DNA of 64,000 bases from Hyphomicrobiales bacterium (lineage in GTDB: Bacteria > Pseudomonadota > Alphaproteobacteria > Rhizobiales > Xanthobacteraceae). The notes beneath the pieces were generated by a model, which worked only from the letters and a program-made list of their open reading frames with translations, searched no databases and was not told where the DNA came from. This document shows, piece by piece, positions 34,546 through 43,229 of this stretch. The first letter of the stretch is position 1, and the number at the start of each line of letters is the position of its first letter. Where the stretch lies: assembly GCA_016713235.1 (NCBI GenBank), contig JADJPN010000003.1, forward strand, positions 124,001 through 188,000, written 5' to 3'. Position numbers and translations under genes: made by a program.

Positions 34546-34734
34546 CGGCCAATAGATCGGCCAAATCCGGTCATGCCTTTAAAAAAGCACATATTAGTCA
34601 AAGGGTTACCTGATAAGAAAAACGGCCAATATTGAAGGGTTGGAAAAGATCGGCCAGATAATCGGCCAAAATAGCAACCGGGTAACTTTTATCTGTTATT
34701 TTACAATAAGATAGATTTTTCAAAGATCGGCCAA
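34546..34734 (+). promoter_or_regulatory. Array of six CGGCCAA-type motifs between nmo and fic
   Basis: The heptamer CGGCCAA (one CGGCCAG) occurs at 34546, 34558, 34623, 34651, 34663 and 34728, most copies preceded by GAT. Two pairs have exactly 12-base spacing (34546/34558 and 34651/34663). The last copy ends two bases before the fic ATG. The stretch is otherwise AT-rich, unlike its surroundings, and separates the divergent nmo and fic genes. Repeated, evenly spaced motifs in a divergent promoter suggest operators for a shared regulator, possibly Fic itself through its C-terminal HTH. Confidence 0.6.
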
Positions 34735-34736
34735 AA

Positions 34737-35930
34737 ATGCCGTCTGAAACACCGCAGCGCATTGAACCCGCACTCCTCGACACGATTTCCGGGGACATTG
34801 CGGACCTGATCGCGGAAATTTCCGCTGCATCGGCGCGGCTTGGCCAGGCATTGCACCCAAGCACCGCGGCGAACCTTGCCGATCTCGTGCGCCTGACGAA
34901 CACTTTCTATAGCAACCTTATCGAGGGCCATAACACGCGCCCGAGGGACATCGAGGCGGCACTCGAGGGCCACCTTTCAGCAGACCGCGAGCGGCGCAAT
35001 TTGCAACGCGAAGCGGCGGCGCATGTACGCGTGCAGCGGCAAATTGATATGCAGGCGGCGGCAGACGAACTGCCGGAACCGGCCTCCATCGATTTTCTCA
35101 AATGGCTGCACCGCGAATTTTACCACGGCGCTCCACCCGAAATGCTTCGTATCGAAGGTGCCGGACGCAACTTCCAAATGCGGCCCGGCGCATGGCGCAG
35201 TCGGGACGAGCACGACGTAACCGTCGGCCGTCACCAGCCTCCGGCGAGCAATCGCGTGACGGACTTCATGGAATATTTTGCGCGCCGGTATCGGTTCACG
35301 GGAATCGGAGCTTCGGCGCGCATTCTGGTTATTCCCGCGGCACATCACCGTTTTAATTACATTCATCCTTTTCCCGACGGGAACGGCCGCGTGAGCAGGC
35401 TCATGAGTCATGCGATGGCGCATAAGGCTGGCATCGCTGCCAACGGTCTTTGGTCGATCTCTCGCGGTCTTGCGCGAGGACTGGAAAGCCGCGGCGACTA
35501 TAAACGCATGATGGATCACGCCGATACGCCACGGCAGGGCGATCGGGATGGACGCGGCAACCTGTCGGAACGGGCGCTGCACGATTTCGTTGTCTGGTTC
35601 CTGAAGGTCTGTCTCGATCAGATTCGCTTCATGTCCGGGCTGTTCGAATTGGACATGCTCGCCAAGCGCTTGCGAAAATACGTCGATGACAAATCCGATC
35701 TGAAACCGGAAACTACGCGCCTGCTTGAAGAAGCGCTTATTCGAGGACAATTCGAGCGCGGAGAAGTGGAACGGATTGCCGGTCTGCCGGAGCGAACCGC
35801 TCGCCGCGTTCTGACGCAAGCCCTCGAGGCCGGGCTGCTGGCATCGGAAACGCCGAAGGGGCCGGTCTCGCTGCGGTTTCCTGCCGATACGCTGGACACG
35901 CTGTTCCCGCGTTTGTTCCCGGAAATCTAA
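34737..35930 (+). CDS. Fic family protein (class II, autoinhibited AMPylator) with C-terminal winged helix
   Basis: A 397-residue Fic protein. The N-terminal inhibitory motif (S/T)xxxE(G/N) is present as SNLIEG (59-64), which puts it in class II. The catalytic loop HPFPDGNGRVSR is at 210-221, matching HxFx(D/E)GNGRxxR in full, so AMP transfer to a target hydroxyl is expected. The C-terminal part (RGEVERIAGLPERTARRVLTQALEAGLLASE) is a winged helix-turn-helix, suggesting DNA binding or autoregulation at the CGGCCAA array upstream. No antitoxin gene is next to it, as expected for class II. Confidence 0.9.
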   Translation: MPSETPQRIEPALLDTISGDIADLIAEISAASARLGQALHPSTAANLADLVRLTNTFYSNLIEGHNTRPRDIEAALEGHLSADRERRNLQREAAAHVRVQRQIDMQAAADELPEPASIDFLKWLHREFYHGAPPEMLRIEGAGRNFQMRPGAWRSRDEHDVTVGRHQPPASNRVTDFMEYFARRYRFTGIGASARILVIPAAHHRFNYIHPFPDGNGRVSRLMSHAMAHKAGIAANGLWSISRGLARGLESRGDYKRMMDHADTPRQGDRDGRGNLSERALHDFVVWFLKVCLDQIRFMSGLFELDMLAKRLRKYVDDKSDLKPETTRLLEEALIRGQFERGEVERIAGLPERTARRVLTQALEAGLLASETPKGPVSLRFPADTLDTLFPRLFPEI

Positions 35931-36008
35931 ATCCGTTTCGATACGGCAGTCCTTGTTTGCTCCGAGAACGAACGAAGGGCGGCATTCGCGCCGCCCTTGG
36001 TATTGTCC

Positions 36009-36899
36009 TTAGTGCGTGTGCAACAGCGCGTCCTTGTTGGCGGCGAAAAACTGTTTCAGCGAGCGCGGCTGACGTCCCGTCAGCTTCTGAACTGCGTCGC
36101 TCGCCAGTGCCGCTTTGCCTAGACGCGTGTTGGTGTCGAAGCTCGCATAGACCGGCGCAAGGAAGTCCGGCATCCCCGCCGCGATCATGCCTTCCCGCAG
36201 CTGGTCGTCGTTGACGTTCACGACCTCGATCGGTTTGCCGGTCGCCTCGGACGCGAGCTTTGCAATATCTTGCGTGGTGAGCGCTTCGCCGCCGGTGATG
36301 TCGTAGCGCGAACTTCCGTTCGGCAGCGCCGCAAGTGCGGCAGCGGCAGCATAGGCTGCGTCCTCGCGCGAGACATGCGCGACCTTGCCGTCGCCTGCCG
36401 CTGAGAACCACTTGCCGGAAGCGAATACGGACGGGAGCGAGAGGAACAGATTTTCCTGGTACCAGGCGTTACGAAGCACGGTCCAGCCAAGCCCGCTTTC
36501 GGCAAGCGCCTGTTCGGTGCCGTAGTGATCCGGCGCAAACGGAATCGGCGAGCCGGGCTCCGGCTTCGGCATCGACGTGTAGACGACGTGCTTCACCCCG
36601 GCTTTCTTCGCGGCTTCCACTGCGGCTTTGTGTTGCTTGAGGCGCTTGCCCGGTGTGTCGAGCGCATCGGTGGAAATCAGCAGCAGCCGGTCTACGCCCT
36701 TGAAGGCATCGGCGAGCGCCGGGTCGTCGAAATCAACTTTGCGCAGTTCGGCGCCTTTGACAGCAAGATCGGCGATCTTCGAGGGATCGCGCGTGCCGGC
36801 GATGATATGGCCGGCCTTTGCTTCGAGCAGGAGTTCGACCGCGCGGCGGCCAAGATGGCCGCTTGCGCCGGTGACGAGCAGGGTGGGTTGGTTTGCCAT
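36009..36899 (-). CDS. qorB: NAD(P)H:quinone oxidoreductase-like SDR (QorB family)
   Basis: A 296-residue NmrA-type Rossmann protein: LLVTGASGHLGRRAVELLLE at the N-terminus, RDPSKIADLAVKGAELRKVDFDDP, VDRLLLISTDA, GVKHVVYTSMPKPEP and GWTVLRNAWYQENL. The whole pattern matches E. coli QorB (YtfG), which reduces quinones with NADPH. Start at 36899 chosen for the MANQPTLLVTG N-terminus. It is divergent from an HxlR regulator, the same arrangement as ytfG-ytfH in enterobacteria, and presumably under its control. Confidence 0.82.
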   Translation of the reverse strand: MANQPTLLVTGASGHLGRRAVELLLEAKAGHIIAGTRDPSKIADLAVKGAELRKVDFDDPALADAFKGVDRLLLISTDALDTPGKRLKQHKAAVEAAKKAGVKHVVYTSMPKPEPGSPIPFAPDHYGTEQALAESGLGWTVLRNAWYQENLFLSLPSVFASGKWFSAAGDGKVAHVSREDAAYAAAAALAALPNGSSRYDITGGEALTTQDIAKLASEATGKPIEVVNVNDDQLREGMIAAGMPDFLAPVYASFDTNTRLGKAALASDAVQKLTGRQPRSLKQFFAANKDALLHTH

Positions 36900-36932
36900 T
36901 GTCGTGCTTCCCATGTACAAATTCGCGATAAA

Positions 36933-36965
36933 GTCTCTTTTTGAGACCATCTCTACATGAGAGAT
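36933..36965. promoter_or_regulatory. Two adjacent inverted repeats between qorB and hxlR (putative operator)
   Basis: GTCTC-TTTTT-GAGAC (36933-36947) and ATCTCT-ACATG-AGAGAT (36949-36965) are both perfect palindromes with five-base spacers, and their centres are 17 bases apart. They lie midway between the divergent starts. HxlR regulators bind as dimers to such repeats in their own divergent promoters, so this is the likely operator. Confidence 0.55.
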
Positions 36966-37024
36966 CGACAGGCCCCCGTAAAGAAGGCAGTTCATCGGGC
37001 GCTGGTTACTTCGAGGGAACCACT

Positions 37025-37444
37025 ATGAAACGCGCAGCCAAACCATCGCGCAAAATTCAGGATGTGCTCCGCGCGCAGGACATCTCCGGGCAAAACCTTG
37101 GCGATTGTCCGGTGCGCCAGGTGCTGGATCAGATCGGCGACAAGTGGAGCACGCTGATGCTGATCGCGCTCTCCGAGAAGCCGTATCGCTTTGGCGAATT
37201 GCGCCGTCTCATTCCCGACATCTCACAGCGGATGCTGACGCAGACGTTGCGCGACCTGCAGCGCAATGGACTCGTCTCGCGCACGGTGTTTCCGACGCAG
37301 CCGCCGAGCGTCGAATACCGAATGACGCCGTTAGGCACTTCGCTCATGGAGCCGTTGGGTGCGCTGGTCGGCTGGGCCGAAACCCACTATGGAAGGGTCA
37401 TCTCCGCGCGCGAGCATTTCGACCGCAAGGCGGACGCCGCGTAA
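37025..37444 (+). CDS. HxlR-family winged-helix transcriptional regulator
   Basis: A 139-residue regulator with the HxlR signature: CPVRQVLDQIGDKWSTLMLIALSEKPYRFGELRRLIPDISQRMLTQTLRDLQRNGLVSRTVFP and PSVEYRMTPLGTSL. The single Cys in DCPVRQV is at the position used as redox switch in QorR and YodB. ATG 37025 is preferred because it gives the short N-terminal tail usual for the family. Divergent from qorB, it probably represses it until quinones or electrophiles modify the Cys. Confidence 0.85.
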   Translation: MKRAAKPSRKIQDVLRAQDISGQNLGDCPVRQVLDQIGDKWSTLMLIALSEKPYRFGELRRLIPDISQRMLTQTLRDLQRNGLVSRTVFPTQPPSVEYRMTPLGTSLMEPLGALVGWAETHYGRVISAREHFDRKADAA

Positions 37445-37456
37445 CAGGCCAATACA

Positions 37457-38455
37457 TTGAATTCGAACTCGCCATACCGCTTCTCCGTGGCACCGATGAT
37501 GGAATGGACTGACCGGCATTGCCGGTTCTTCCATCGGTTGCTCACGCGTCGCACGCGGCTCTACACGGAAATGATCACGACCGGCGCGGTGCTGCATGGC
37601 GACCGCGCGCGGCTGCTGGGCTTCAATGCGGAAGAGCATCCGGTGGCGATCCAGCGTGGCGGCTCCGATGCCAAGGAACTCGCTGCGAGCGCGAAGATCG
37701 CGGAAGCCCTCGGCTACGACGAAGTGAATCTCAATTGCGGCTGCCCGTCCGATCGCGTGAAGAGCGGCTTCTTCGGCGCCTGCCTGATGGCGGAGCCCGC
37801 GCGCGTGGCCGATGGTGTCGCTGCCATGAAAGCCGCGGTGAAAATTCCGGTCACCGTGAAATGCCGGATCGGAATCGACGACCAGGACGAAGAAGAGGCG
37901 CTCGATACATTTGCCGATGCGATGATTGCCGCGGGCAGCGACGCGCTGATCGTTCACGCGCGCAAGGCGTGGCTTCAGGGTTTGAGCCCACGCGAAAACC
38001 GCGAAGTGCCGCCGCTGAAATATGACCGGGTGTTTCGGTTGAAGCAGCGGCTCGGAAATTATCCCGTCATTCTCAATGGCGGTATCGCATCGCTCGATGC
38101 AGCGAAGCAGCATCTCGCGCAGGCCGATGGTGTCATGCTCGGCCGTGCCGCTTATGACTCGCCGGAGATTTTGCTGGGCACCGACCCGGAATTCTTTGGT
38201 GAGACGGCGCCCGTGCAGCGGCTGGAAGAAGCCTTCGAGAAACTCATCCCTTATATCGAGCGCGAGCTTGCGAAGGAAACACGGCTCCACGACATCACGA
38301 CGCATCTCCTCGGCGCATTCCGCGGCAAGCCCGGCGCACGCGCCTATCGCCGTCATCTTGCGACCGAAGCGGTGAAGCCTGGCGCGAATGCATGGGTGTT
38401 GCGCGACGCGCTTGCTTTTCTTTCCTCTGAAATGCCGTCACAAAGCGCCGCATGA
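37457..38455 (+). CDS. dusA: tRNA-dihydrouridine synthase DusA
   Basis: A 332-residue FMN enzyme starting at TTG 37457. Family landmarks are FSVAPMMEWTDRHCRFFHR, YTEMITTGAVLHGD, the catalytic Cys within NLNCGCPSDRVKSGFFGACLM, VTVKCRIGIDDQDEEE, VHARKAWLQGLSPRENREVPPL and VMLGRAAYDSP. It reduces uridine 20/20a in the tRNA D-loop. dusA genes are frequent phage or element attachment sites in proteobacteria, but nothing mobile is visible next to this copy. Its stop overlaps the next start. Confidence 0.95.
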   Translation: MNSNSPYRFSVAPMMEWTDRHCRFFHRLLTRRTRLYTEMITTGAVLHGDRARLLGFNAEEHPVAIQRGGSDAKELAASAKIAEALGYDEVNLNCGCPSDRVKSGFFGACLMAEPARVADGVAAMKAAVKIPVTVKCRIGIDDQDEEEALDTFADAMIAAGSDALIVHARKAWLQGLSPRENREVPPLKYDRVFRLKQRLGNYPVILNGGIASLDAAKQHLAQADGVMLGRAAYDSPEILLGTDPEFFGETAPVQRLEEAFEKLIPYIERELAKETRLHDITTHLLGAFRGKPGARAYRRHLATEAVKPGANAWVLRDALAFLSSEMPSQSAA

Positions 38456-39294
38456 CAATTCTCGGAATACCAGCGGGCGAACTCGCGGTTCTCGTCGGCG
38501 CAATCCTGATCGCGGGCGCACTCACCGGTATCTTCGCCGGGCTGCTCGGCATTGGTGGCGCGGCGATTTCCGTCCCCGTTATGTATGAAGTCTTCCGAGT
38601 GCTCGGCGTCGCGGACGAAGTGCGCATGCAGCTTTGCGTCGGCACGGCGCTCGCGTTGATCGCGCCGACGTCGATCCGCTCTTATTTTGCCCATAAGGCC
38701 AAAGGCGCGGTGGACGACAACGTGCTGCGCATCTGGGCCGTGCCGGTAATTTGCGGCGTCGGTATCGGATCAGTCATCGCCTATTTTGCAAGTCCGAATG
38801 TTTTCAAATTGCTGTTCGTCGGTTTTGCGACCTTGATGGCATTGAAGCTCATTTTCGGCCGCGAGAGCTGGCGCATCGCGGATCAACTCCCGGGAACGCC
38901 CGTTATTGCCTCCGTCGGCTTCGTGATCGGCATTATCTCGGCGCTGATGGGCATTGGCGGTGGTGCGTATTCGACGCTCTTTCTCACGCTGTATGGGGTC
39001 AGCATTCATCGCGCGGTTGCGACGTCCGCCGGCGTCGGCGTTCTGATCTCGTTGCCAGGTGTCGTTGGTTACATGATCGCGGGCTGGCCGCAGCAGGCGC
39101 TGATGCCGCCGCTCTCGGTGGGGTACGTGTCGTTTCTCGCCGCGCTTCTGTTTGCGCCGGTAAGCGTGCTCGCGGCGCCTTACGGCGCCAGACTCGCGCA
39201 TTCTTGGTCGCGGCGAAAACTGGAAATCGCCTTCGCGGTTTTCCTGCTGGTCGTTGCGGCGCGTTTCTTCGCAAGCCTGATGGGCTGGTTCTAA
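38452..39294 (+). CDS. TSUP/TauE-SafE family membrane transporter
   Basis: A 280-residue protein with about eight transmembrane segments in two halves, each with the TSUP pattern (IFAGLLGIGGAAISVPVMY in the first and ISALMGIGGGAYSTLFLTLYG in the second). Family members export sulfite, sulfoacetate or related organic anions. Four-base overlap with dusA upstream (ATGA), and four bases with tctA convergent downstream. Substrate unknown. Confidence 0.85.
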   Translation: MTILGIPAGELAVLVGAILIAGALTGIFAGLLGIGGAAISVPVMYEVFRVLGVADEVRMQLCVGTALALIAPTSIRSYFAHKAKGAVDDNVLRIWAVPVICGVGIGSVIAYFASPNVFKLLFVGFATLMALKLIFGRESWRIADQLPGTPVIASVGFVIGIISALMGIGGGAYSTLFLTLYGVSIHRAVATSAGVGVLISLPGVVGYMIAGWPQQALMPPLSVGYVSFLAALLFAPVSVLAAPYGARLAHSWSRRKLEIAFAVFLLVVAARFFASLMGWF

Positions 39295-40802
39295 CTCTGC
39301 CCGTCTTCGAGTGCGACCTGTTCACGCTTTTTCCGTAACACCGGAATGAGCGGCATCAGGAGCATGATCGCCGCAACCGAGAGGCAGACTGCCGAGATCG
39401 GCTTCGTGAAGAAGGTCGTAAGATCGCCCGCGGAGATGATCAGCGCGGTGCGCAGCTTGTTCTCCATGATCGAGCCGAGCACGAATGCGAGCACCAAGGG
39501 TGCCGCCTCATAGCCGAGTTTGCGCGTGAGATAGCCGATCAATCCGAAAGCGATCATGACATAGAGATCGAACACGTTGTTGCTGCTCGCAAACACGCCG
39601 ATGACGGTGAACAGCAGGATCATCGGGAAGAGAATGTTGTAGGGCAGGCGCAGCAACTGCACCCATATCCCGATCAGCGGCAGGTTCAGCACGAGCAGCA
39701 TCACGTTGCCGATATACATGCTCGTGATCACCCCCCAGAACAGATCGGGCCGCTGCACCATCAGCAGCGGGCCGGGCTGGATGTTGTGAATGACGAATGC
39801 GCCGAGCAGGAGCGCCATCACCACGTTCGGCGGGATGCCCAGCGTCAGCAGCGGGATAAAAGCGCCGCCTGCGGCTGAATTGTTTGCTGCTTCCGGACCC
39901 GCGACGCCTTCGATCGCGCCTTTGCCGAAACGCTCCGGGGTTTTCGAGAGGCGCTTTTCCAGCGCGTAAGAAGCGAAGGCCGCGATCACCGCGCCGCCGC
40001 CCGGAATGATGCCGAGAAAGAACCCGAGGACCGTGCCGCGCCCGATCGGACCTTTGCTGCGTTTCCAGTCGTCACGGGTCGGCAGCTTGCTGCCAATGTC
40101 CGCATTCGAAACCGTGCGCTTGATGCCTTGCTCGATATTGGAAAGCACTTCGGCGACACCGAACAAACCCATCACGACCGGCACTAGACCGATGCCGTCA
40201 TAGAGTTCGAGGCGATCGAAAGTCAGGCGCGGTTGCGCGGTGATGCTGTCGAGACCGACCAGGCCGAGCACGATGCCCGCGCTCGCCATCAGAAGCGATT
40301 TGAGCATCGAGCCTTGGGTGAGGAAGGTCACGATCACAAGACCGAGGACCATGAGGCTGAACATCTCGGCCGGACCGAACGCGACCGCGAAATGTGCAAG
40401 ATAGGGCGCAATGATCATGAGCCCGACGACGGCAATGGTGCCTGCGATAAACGAAGCGATGGCTGCCATGCCGAGCGCCGGGCCGGCGCGGCCTTGTTTT
40501 GCCATCTCATGCCCGTCGAGGCAGGTCACGACGGATGTGGCTTCGCCGGGAATGTTGACGAGGATCGATGTGGTGGACCCGCCGTACATCGAGCCGTAGT
40601 AGATGCCGGCCATCATGATGATGCCGGACTCCGGCGTGCCGGCAAGCGTGACCGGCATCAGCAGCGACATCGCCGAGACCGGGCCGATGCCCGGCAGCAC
40701 GCCGACCAGCGTGCCGATGAATACGCCGATGAAGCAGTACAGCAGGTTGATCGGGGTCAGCGCGACCGCGAAACCATGGGCGACCTGTGAGAGCAGATCC
40801 AT
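39291..40802 (-). CDS. tctA: Tripartite tricarboxylate transporter large permease TctA
   Basis: A 503-residue polytopic membrane protein with the TctA signature GVLPGIGPVSAMSLLMPVT, YYGSMYGGSTTSILVNIPGEATSVVTCLDGHEMAKQG and the second half GIIPGGGAVIAAFASYALEKRLSK. It forms the Na+- or H+-coupled channel of a TTT system. Downstream of tctB by three bases on the same strand, with tctC upstream; all three subunits are present. Confidence 0.93.
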   Translation of the reverse strand: MDLLSQVAHGFAVALTPINLLYCFIGVFIGTLVGVLPGIGPVSAMSLLMPVTLAGTPESGIIMMAGIYYGSMYGGSTTSILVNIPGEATSVVTCLDGHEMAKQGRAGPALGMAAIASFIAGTIAVVGLMIIAPYLAHFAVAFGPAEMFSLMVLGLVIVTFLTQGSMLKSLLMASAGIVLGLVGLDSITAQPRLTFDRLELYDGIGLVPVVMGLFGVAEVLSNIEQGIKRTVSNADIGSKLPTRDDWKRSKGPIGRGTVLGFFLGIIPGGGAVIAAFASYALEKRLSKTPERFGKGAIEGVAGPEAANNSAAGGAFIPLLTLGIPPNVVMALLLGAFVIHNIQPGPLLMVQRPDLFWGVITSMYIGNVMLLVLNLPLIGIWVQLLRLPYNILFPMILLFTVIGVFASSNNVFDLYVMIAFGLIGYLTRKLGYEAAPLVLAFVLGSIMENKLRTALIISAGDLTTFFTKPISAVCLSVAAIMLLMPLIPVLRKKREQVALEDGQS

Positions 40803-40805
40803 CGC

Positions 40806-41282
40806 CTAGCCGATCTCGAACATGCCGGTCGGCAGTTGAATTTGCAGGACCCGCTCAAGTACCCACCAGATCAGCAGCGGCGCGGCGAAGGAAAGCGGCA
40901 ACGCGATTGTCCAGCGCACCGGATCGATCGCGCGCAGCAGAACAAGCATCAGCGGGATTGTAGAGAGAAGAAAGCCGAGCCGCGTGAACGCGAATGCATA
41001 GATGATGAAAGTGACGATTACGATCAGCGTCTTTGCCCATCTTGTGCCCGCCCAGAGCGAGCGAACCGAGGGGCCTTCGCTTTGAATCGATTGCACGGCG
41101 ATTATGAGCGACAGTCCGCCCATCACGATGCCGAGCCAGAACATCATGAAGCCCATGCCCGGCGAATTGATGGAGCCCAGCCCAAGCTGGCGGCCCTGTT
41201 CGAGCACGAACAGGCTGATCGCAAACCAGATTGCTCCGCCCCATAGTTCGGCGTTGTTAATCCGCAGGCCGGAGCTTTTCAT
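40806..41282 (-). CDS. tctB: Tripartite tricarboxylate transporter small permease TctB
   Basis: A 158-residue membrane protein with four hydrophobic segments (for example IWFAISLFVLEQGRQLG, MGFMMFWLGIVMGGLSLIIAV, TLIVIVTFIIYAFAFTRLGFLLSTIPLMLVLL) and the LGSINSPGMGFMMFW motif typical of TctB. Three bases separate it from tctA. A stable hairpin lies between it and tctC. Confidence 0.88.
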   Translation of the reverse strand: MKSSGLRINNAELWGGAIWFAISLFVLEQGRQLGLGSINSPGMGFMMFWLGIVMGGLSLIIAVQSIQSEGPSVRSLWAGTRWAKTLIVIVTFIIYAFAFTRLGFLLSTIPLMLVLLRAIDPVRWTIALPLSFAAPLLIWWVLERVLQIQLPTGMFEIG

Positions 41283-41309
41283 GGGCGTATCGCGGTTCGG
41301 AAGTGAAAT

Positions 41310-41333
41310 GGCTCCGCTGTTGTCAGCGGAGCC
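41310..41333 (-). terminator. Intercistronic hairpin between tctC and tctB
   Basis: GGCTCCGCTG and CAGCGGAGCC form a perfect ten-base-pair stem with a four-base loop. There is no T-run on the minus strand, so it is more likely an mRNA-protecting or attenuating stem that lets the binding protein be made in excess of the permeases, a common arrangement in such operons. Confidence 0.6.
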
Positions 41334-41345
41334 ATCGAGTGCATG

Positions 41346-42311
41346 CTATTCTTTCTTCTTCAGGCCGAGCATGTCGACGACCTTGCTTTCGGCGTCGATC
41401 ACTTCCTTCACGAACTTCACATAGTCGGCGGTGTTCTTGTAGTTCACCACCATGTCGTATTTCGCGAGCGTTGCCTGCACCGCCGGATCGTCAACGGCCT
41501 TTTTGAAGGCATCGTGGATGGTCGCGACGATCTTCGGGTCCATGCCCTTCGGACCTGCGATGCCGAACGGTGAGTCGAATACGAACGGATAGCCGAGTTG
41601 TTGCAGCGTCGGCACGCCCGGATAGTTCGCCGAAGGCTTTGCGGTCCAGATCATCAGCAAACGAAGTTTGCCAGCGTCGACAAGAGCCTTCCAGCCGCTC
41701 GACTCGACCTGCAACATGGTGTGTCCGCCGAGCACGGCCGCGTTGGTCTCGGCGCCGCCCTTGAACGGCACTTGGGTCACCTTGATGCCCTCGCGCGCCG
41801 CGATCTGCTCCATGCCGATATGGAGCGAAGTACCGGCGCCCGGCGTTGCATAGGTCACCTTGCCCGGGTTTGCCTTGGCGAATTTGACGACGTCAGCCCA
41901 GGTTTTGAACTCGGAGTCGGCGCGAACCGTGACGCCGAAGGTATAGCCCGTGAGATGCGCGATATAAGTGAAGTCTTTCTGCGCGTCCCAGGTCGTCTTC
42001 TGCATCAGCGGCAGACGGAAGATCGTGATCGGAATCTGCGCGATCGTGTATCCGTCTGGTTTCGCAGTCGCCGCCATCTGCGCCGGTCCGACCGTACCGG
42101 AGCCGCCGGCGCGGTTATCGACGATGATCGGCTGGCCGAGGTGCTTGCTCGCCGCTTCCGCAATCGCGCGCATCGCGATATCGGTTGAGCCGCCTGCGGG
42201 CCATGGCACGATCAGATTGATTGGTTTGGTCGGAAAGTTTTGCGCGGCGGCGGGAGCCGCTACGGCGGCAAGGATGGCAGCCGATAGTAGAGCGAGCGCG
42301 GTGCGCTTCAT
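41346..42311 (-). CDS. tctC: TTT-system periplasmic binding protein (TctC/Bug family)
   Basis: A 321-residue protein with signal peptide MKRTALALLSAAILAAVAAPAAAQ and the Bug-family start NFPTKPINLIVPWPAGGSTDIAMRAIAEAASKHLGQPIIVDNRAGG. ATG 42311 follows AGGGGAGAAACAAA, a good ribosome binding site. It is first in the operon and captures an organic anion, often a dicarboxylate or aromatic acid; the ligand cannot be told from sequence. Confidence 0.92.
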   Translation of the reverse strand: MKRTALALLSAAILAAVAAPAAAQNFPTKPINLIVPWPAGGSTDIAMRAIAEAASKHLGQPIIVDNRAGGSGTVGPAQMAATAKPDGYTIAQIPITIFRLPLMQKTTWDAQKDFTYIAHLTGYTFGVTVRADSEFKTWADVVKFAKANPGKVTYATPGAGTSLHIGMEQIAAREGIKVTQVPFKGGAETNAAVLGGHTMLQVESSGWKALVDAGKLRLLMIWTAKPSANYPGVPTLQQLGYPFVFDSPFGIAGPKGMDPKIVATIHDAFKKAVDDPAVQATLAKYDMVVNYKNTADYVKFVKEVIDAESKVVDMLGLKKKE

Positions 42312-42511
42312 TTTGTTTCTCCCCTGAGTTTCATCGTTCTTGCCAGCAGCGTTGCGCTGCAAATCGTCGTTCCGATTTTCCGCGTGCATTTGCGCGCCGC
42401 AGAGGAATGTTCACTGCAACACCGGGAAGCCGTGACGTCAACAACGCGGCACGAAATTCCGCATCGCGGAACGTTAGTTCCGCGACGGGAGATAAATTTG
42501 CAGTGCGGGAT

Positions 42512-43225
42512 TTAGCGGCGGCCGCGCAGAACCATTTGTTTGCCACGCAGCTCGAACGAGTCGAGACGCTGCAAGAAGCTCATGCCGAGCAGGCTCATGC
42601 GAAGATCGCCCCGGCGGACGATCAACGCCGGCACGCGCCGTTCGATAATGTTGCCGATCCGAATCTGGTCGAGCACGACGGCGGCAGCGAAGCTGCGGCC
42701 CTTCGCGGTCTCGATCGTGATGTCGTACTTCAAAAGATCGACCGGCAGGCCCGCTGCGCGCGCGGCTTCAACCGTAAGCACGACGCTCGACGCGCCGGTG
42801 TCGATCAACATCGGCAACGAAGCGCCGTTCACTTGCACGTGAACATTGAAATCGCCGGTGGTGTTGCTGTCCACGCGCACATGGTTCGGAATGCTCGCGG
42901 TAATGTCCTGATCCGGCGTGACGACGGTGAAAAGCCGGTCCACGACGCGAACGACGTCGCTGCGGTAGTTATAGGCGACCGCAAGTAGCGCCACGATGCC
43001 GATCCAGATGCCGACCGACTTCAACCTCTCCTGAAAGCGGCCGTAAAAAACCGAATAGAATCCGCCGCCGATCAGAAACAGCAGCGCCGAGAAGTAGACG
43101 AGGCTGGCGAAGGAATCGGTGTCCATCGCGCCGACGCTGCCTTCGTCGTGACGCGAGATCAGCACGATCACGGCCATGACCAGGCCGAAGATAACGAGCC
43201 AGAGAAATTTATCGTTGCGGAACAT
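42512..43225 (-). CDS. Membrane-anchored retropepsin-like aspartic protease (TIGR02281)
   Basis: A 237-residue protein with three N-terminal membrane segments (WLVIFGLVMAVIVLI, LVYFSALLFLIGGGFYSVFY, VGIWIGIVALLAVAYNY) and a C-terminal clan AA domain with the catalytic LIDTGASSVVL and later LLGMSFLQRLDSFELRG. Such single-lobe proteases work as dimers in the periplasm. Cellular role in alphaproteobacteria is not established. Four bases separate it from the CobS-like gene upstream on the same strand. Confidence 0.88.
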   Translation of the reverse strand: MFRNDKFLWLVIFGLVMAVIVLISRHDEGSVGAMDTDSFASLVYFSALLFLIGGGFYSVFYGRFQERLKSVGIWIGIVALLAVAYNYRSDVVRVVDRLFTVVTPDQDITASIPNHVRVDSNTTGDFNVHVQVNGASLPMLIDTGASSVVLTVEAARAAGLPVDLLKYDITIETAKGRSFAAAVVLDQIRIGNIIERRVPALIVRRGDLRMSLLGMSFLQRLDSFELRGKQMVLRGRR

Positions 43226-43229
43226 TTTC

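Noticed and set aside
34541..34740. CRISPR array or iterons of a replication origin
   Set aside because: The repeats are only seven bases, irregular except for two 12-base pairs, with no spacer structure, Cas genes or replication initiator gene nearby.
37457..38455. dusA as an integration site for a mobile element
   Set aside because: dusA is a known target, but both ends are intact, the neighbours are tightly coupled, and no integrase or repeat is present.
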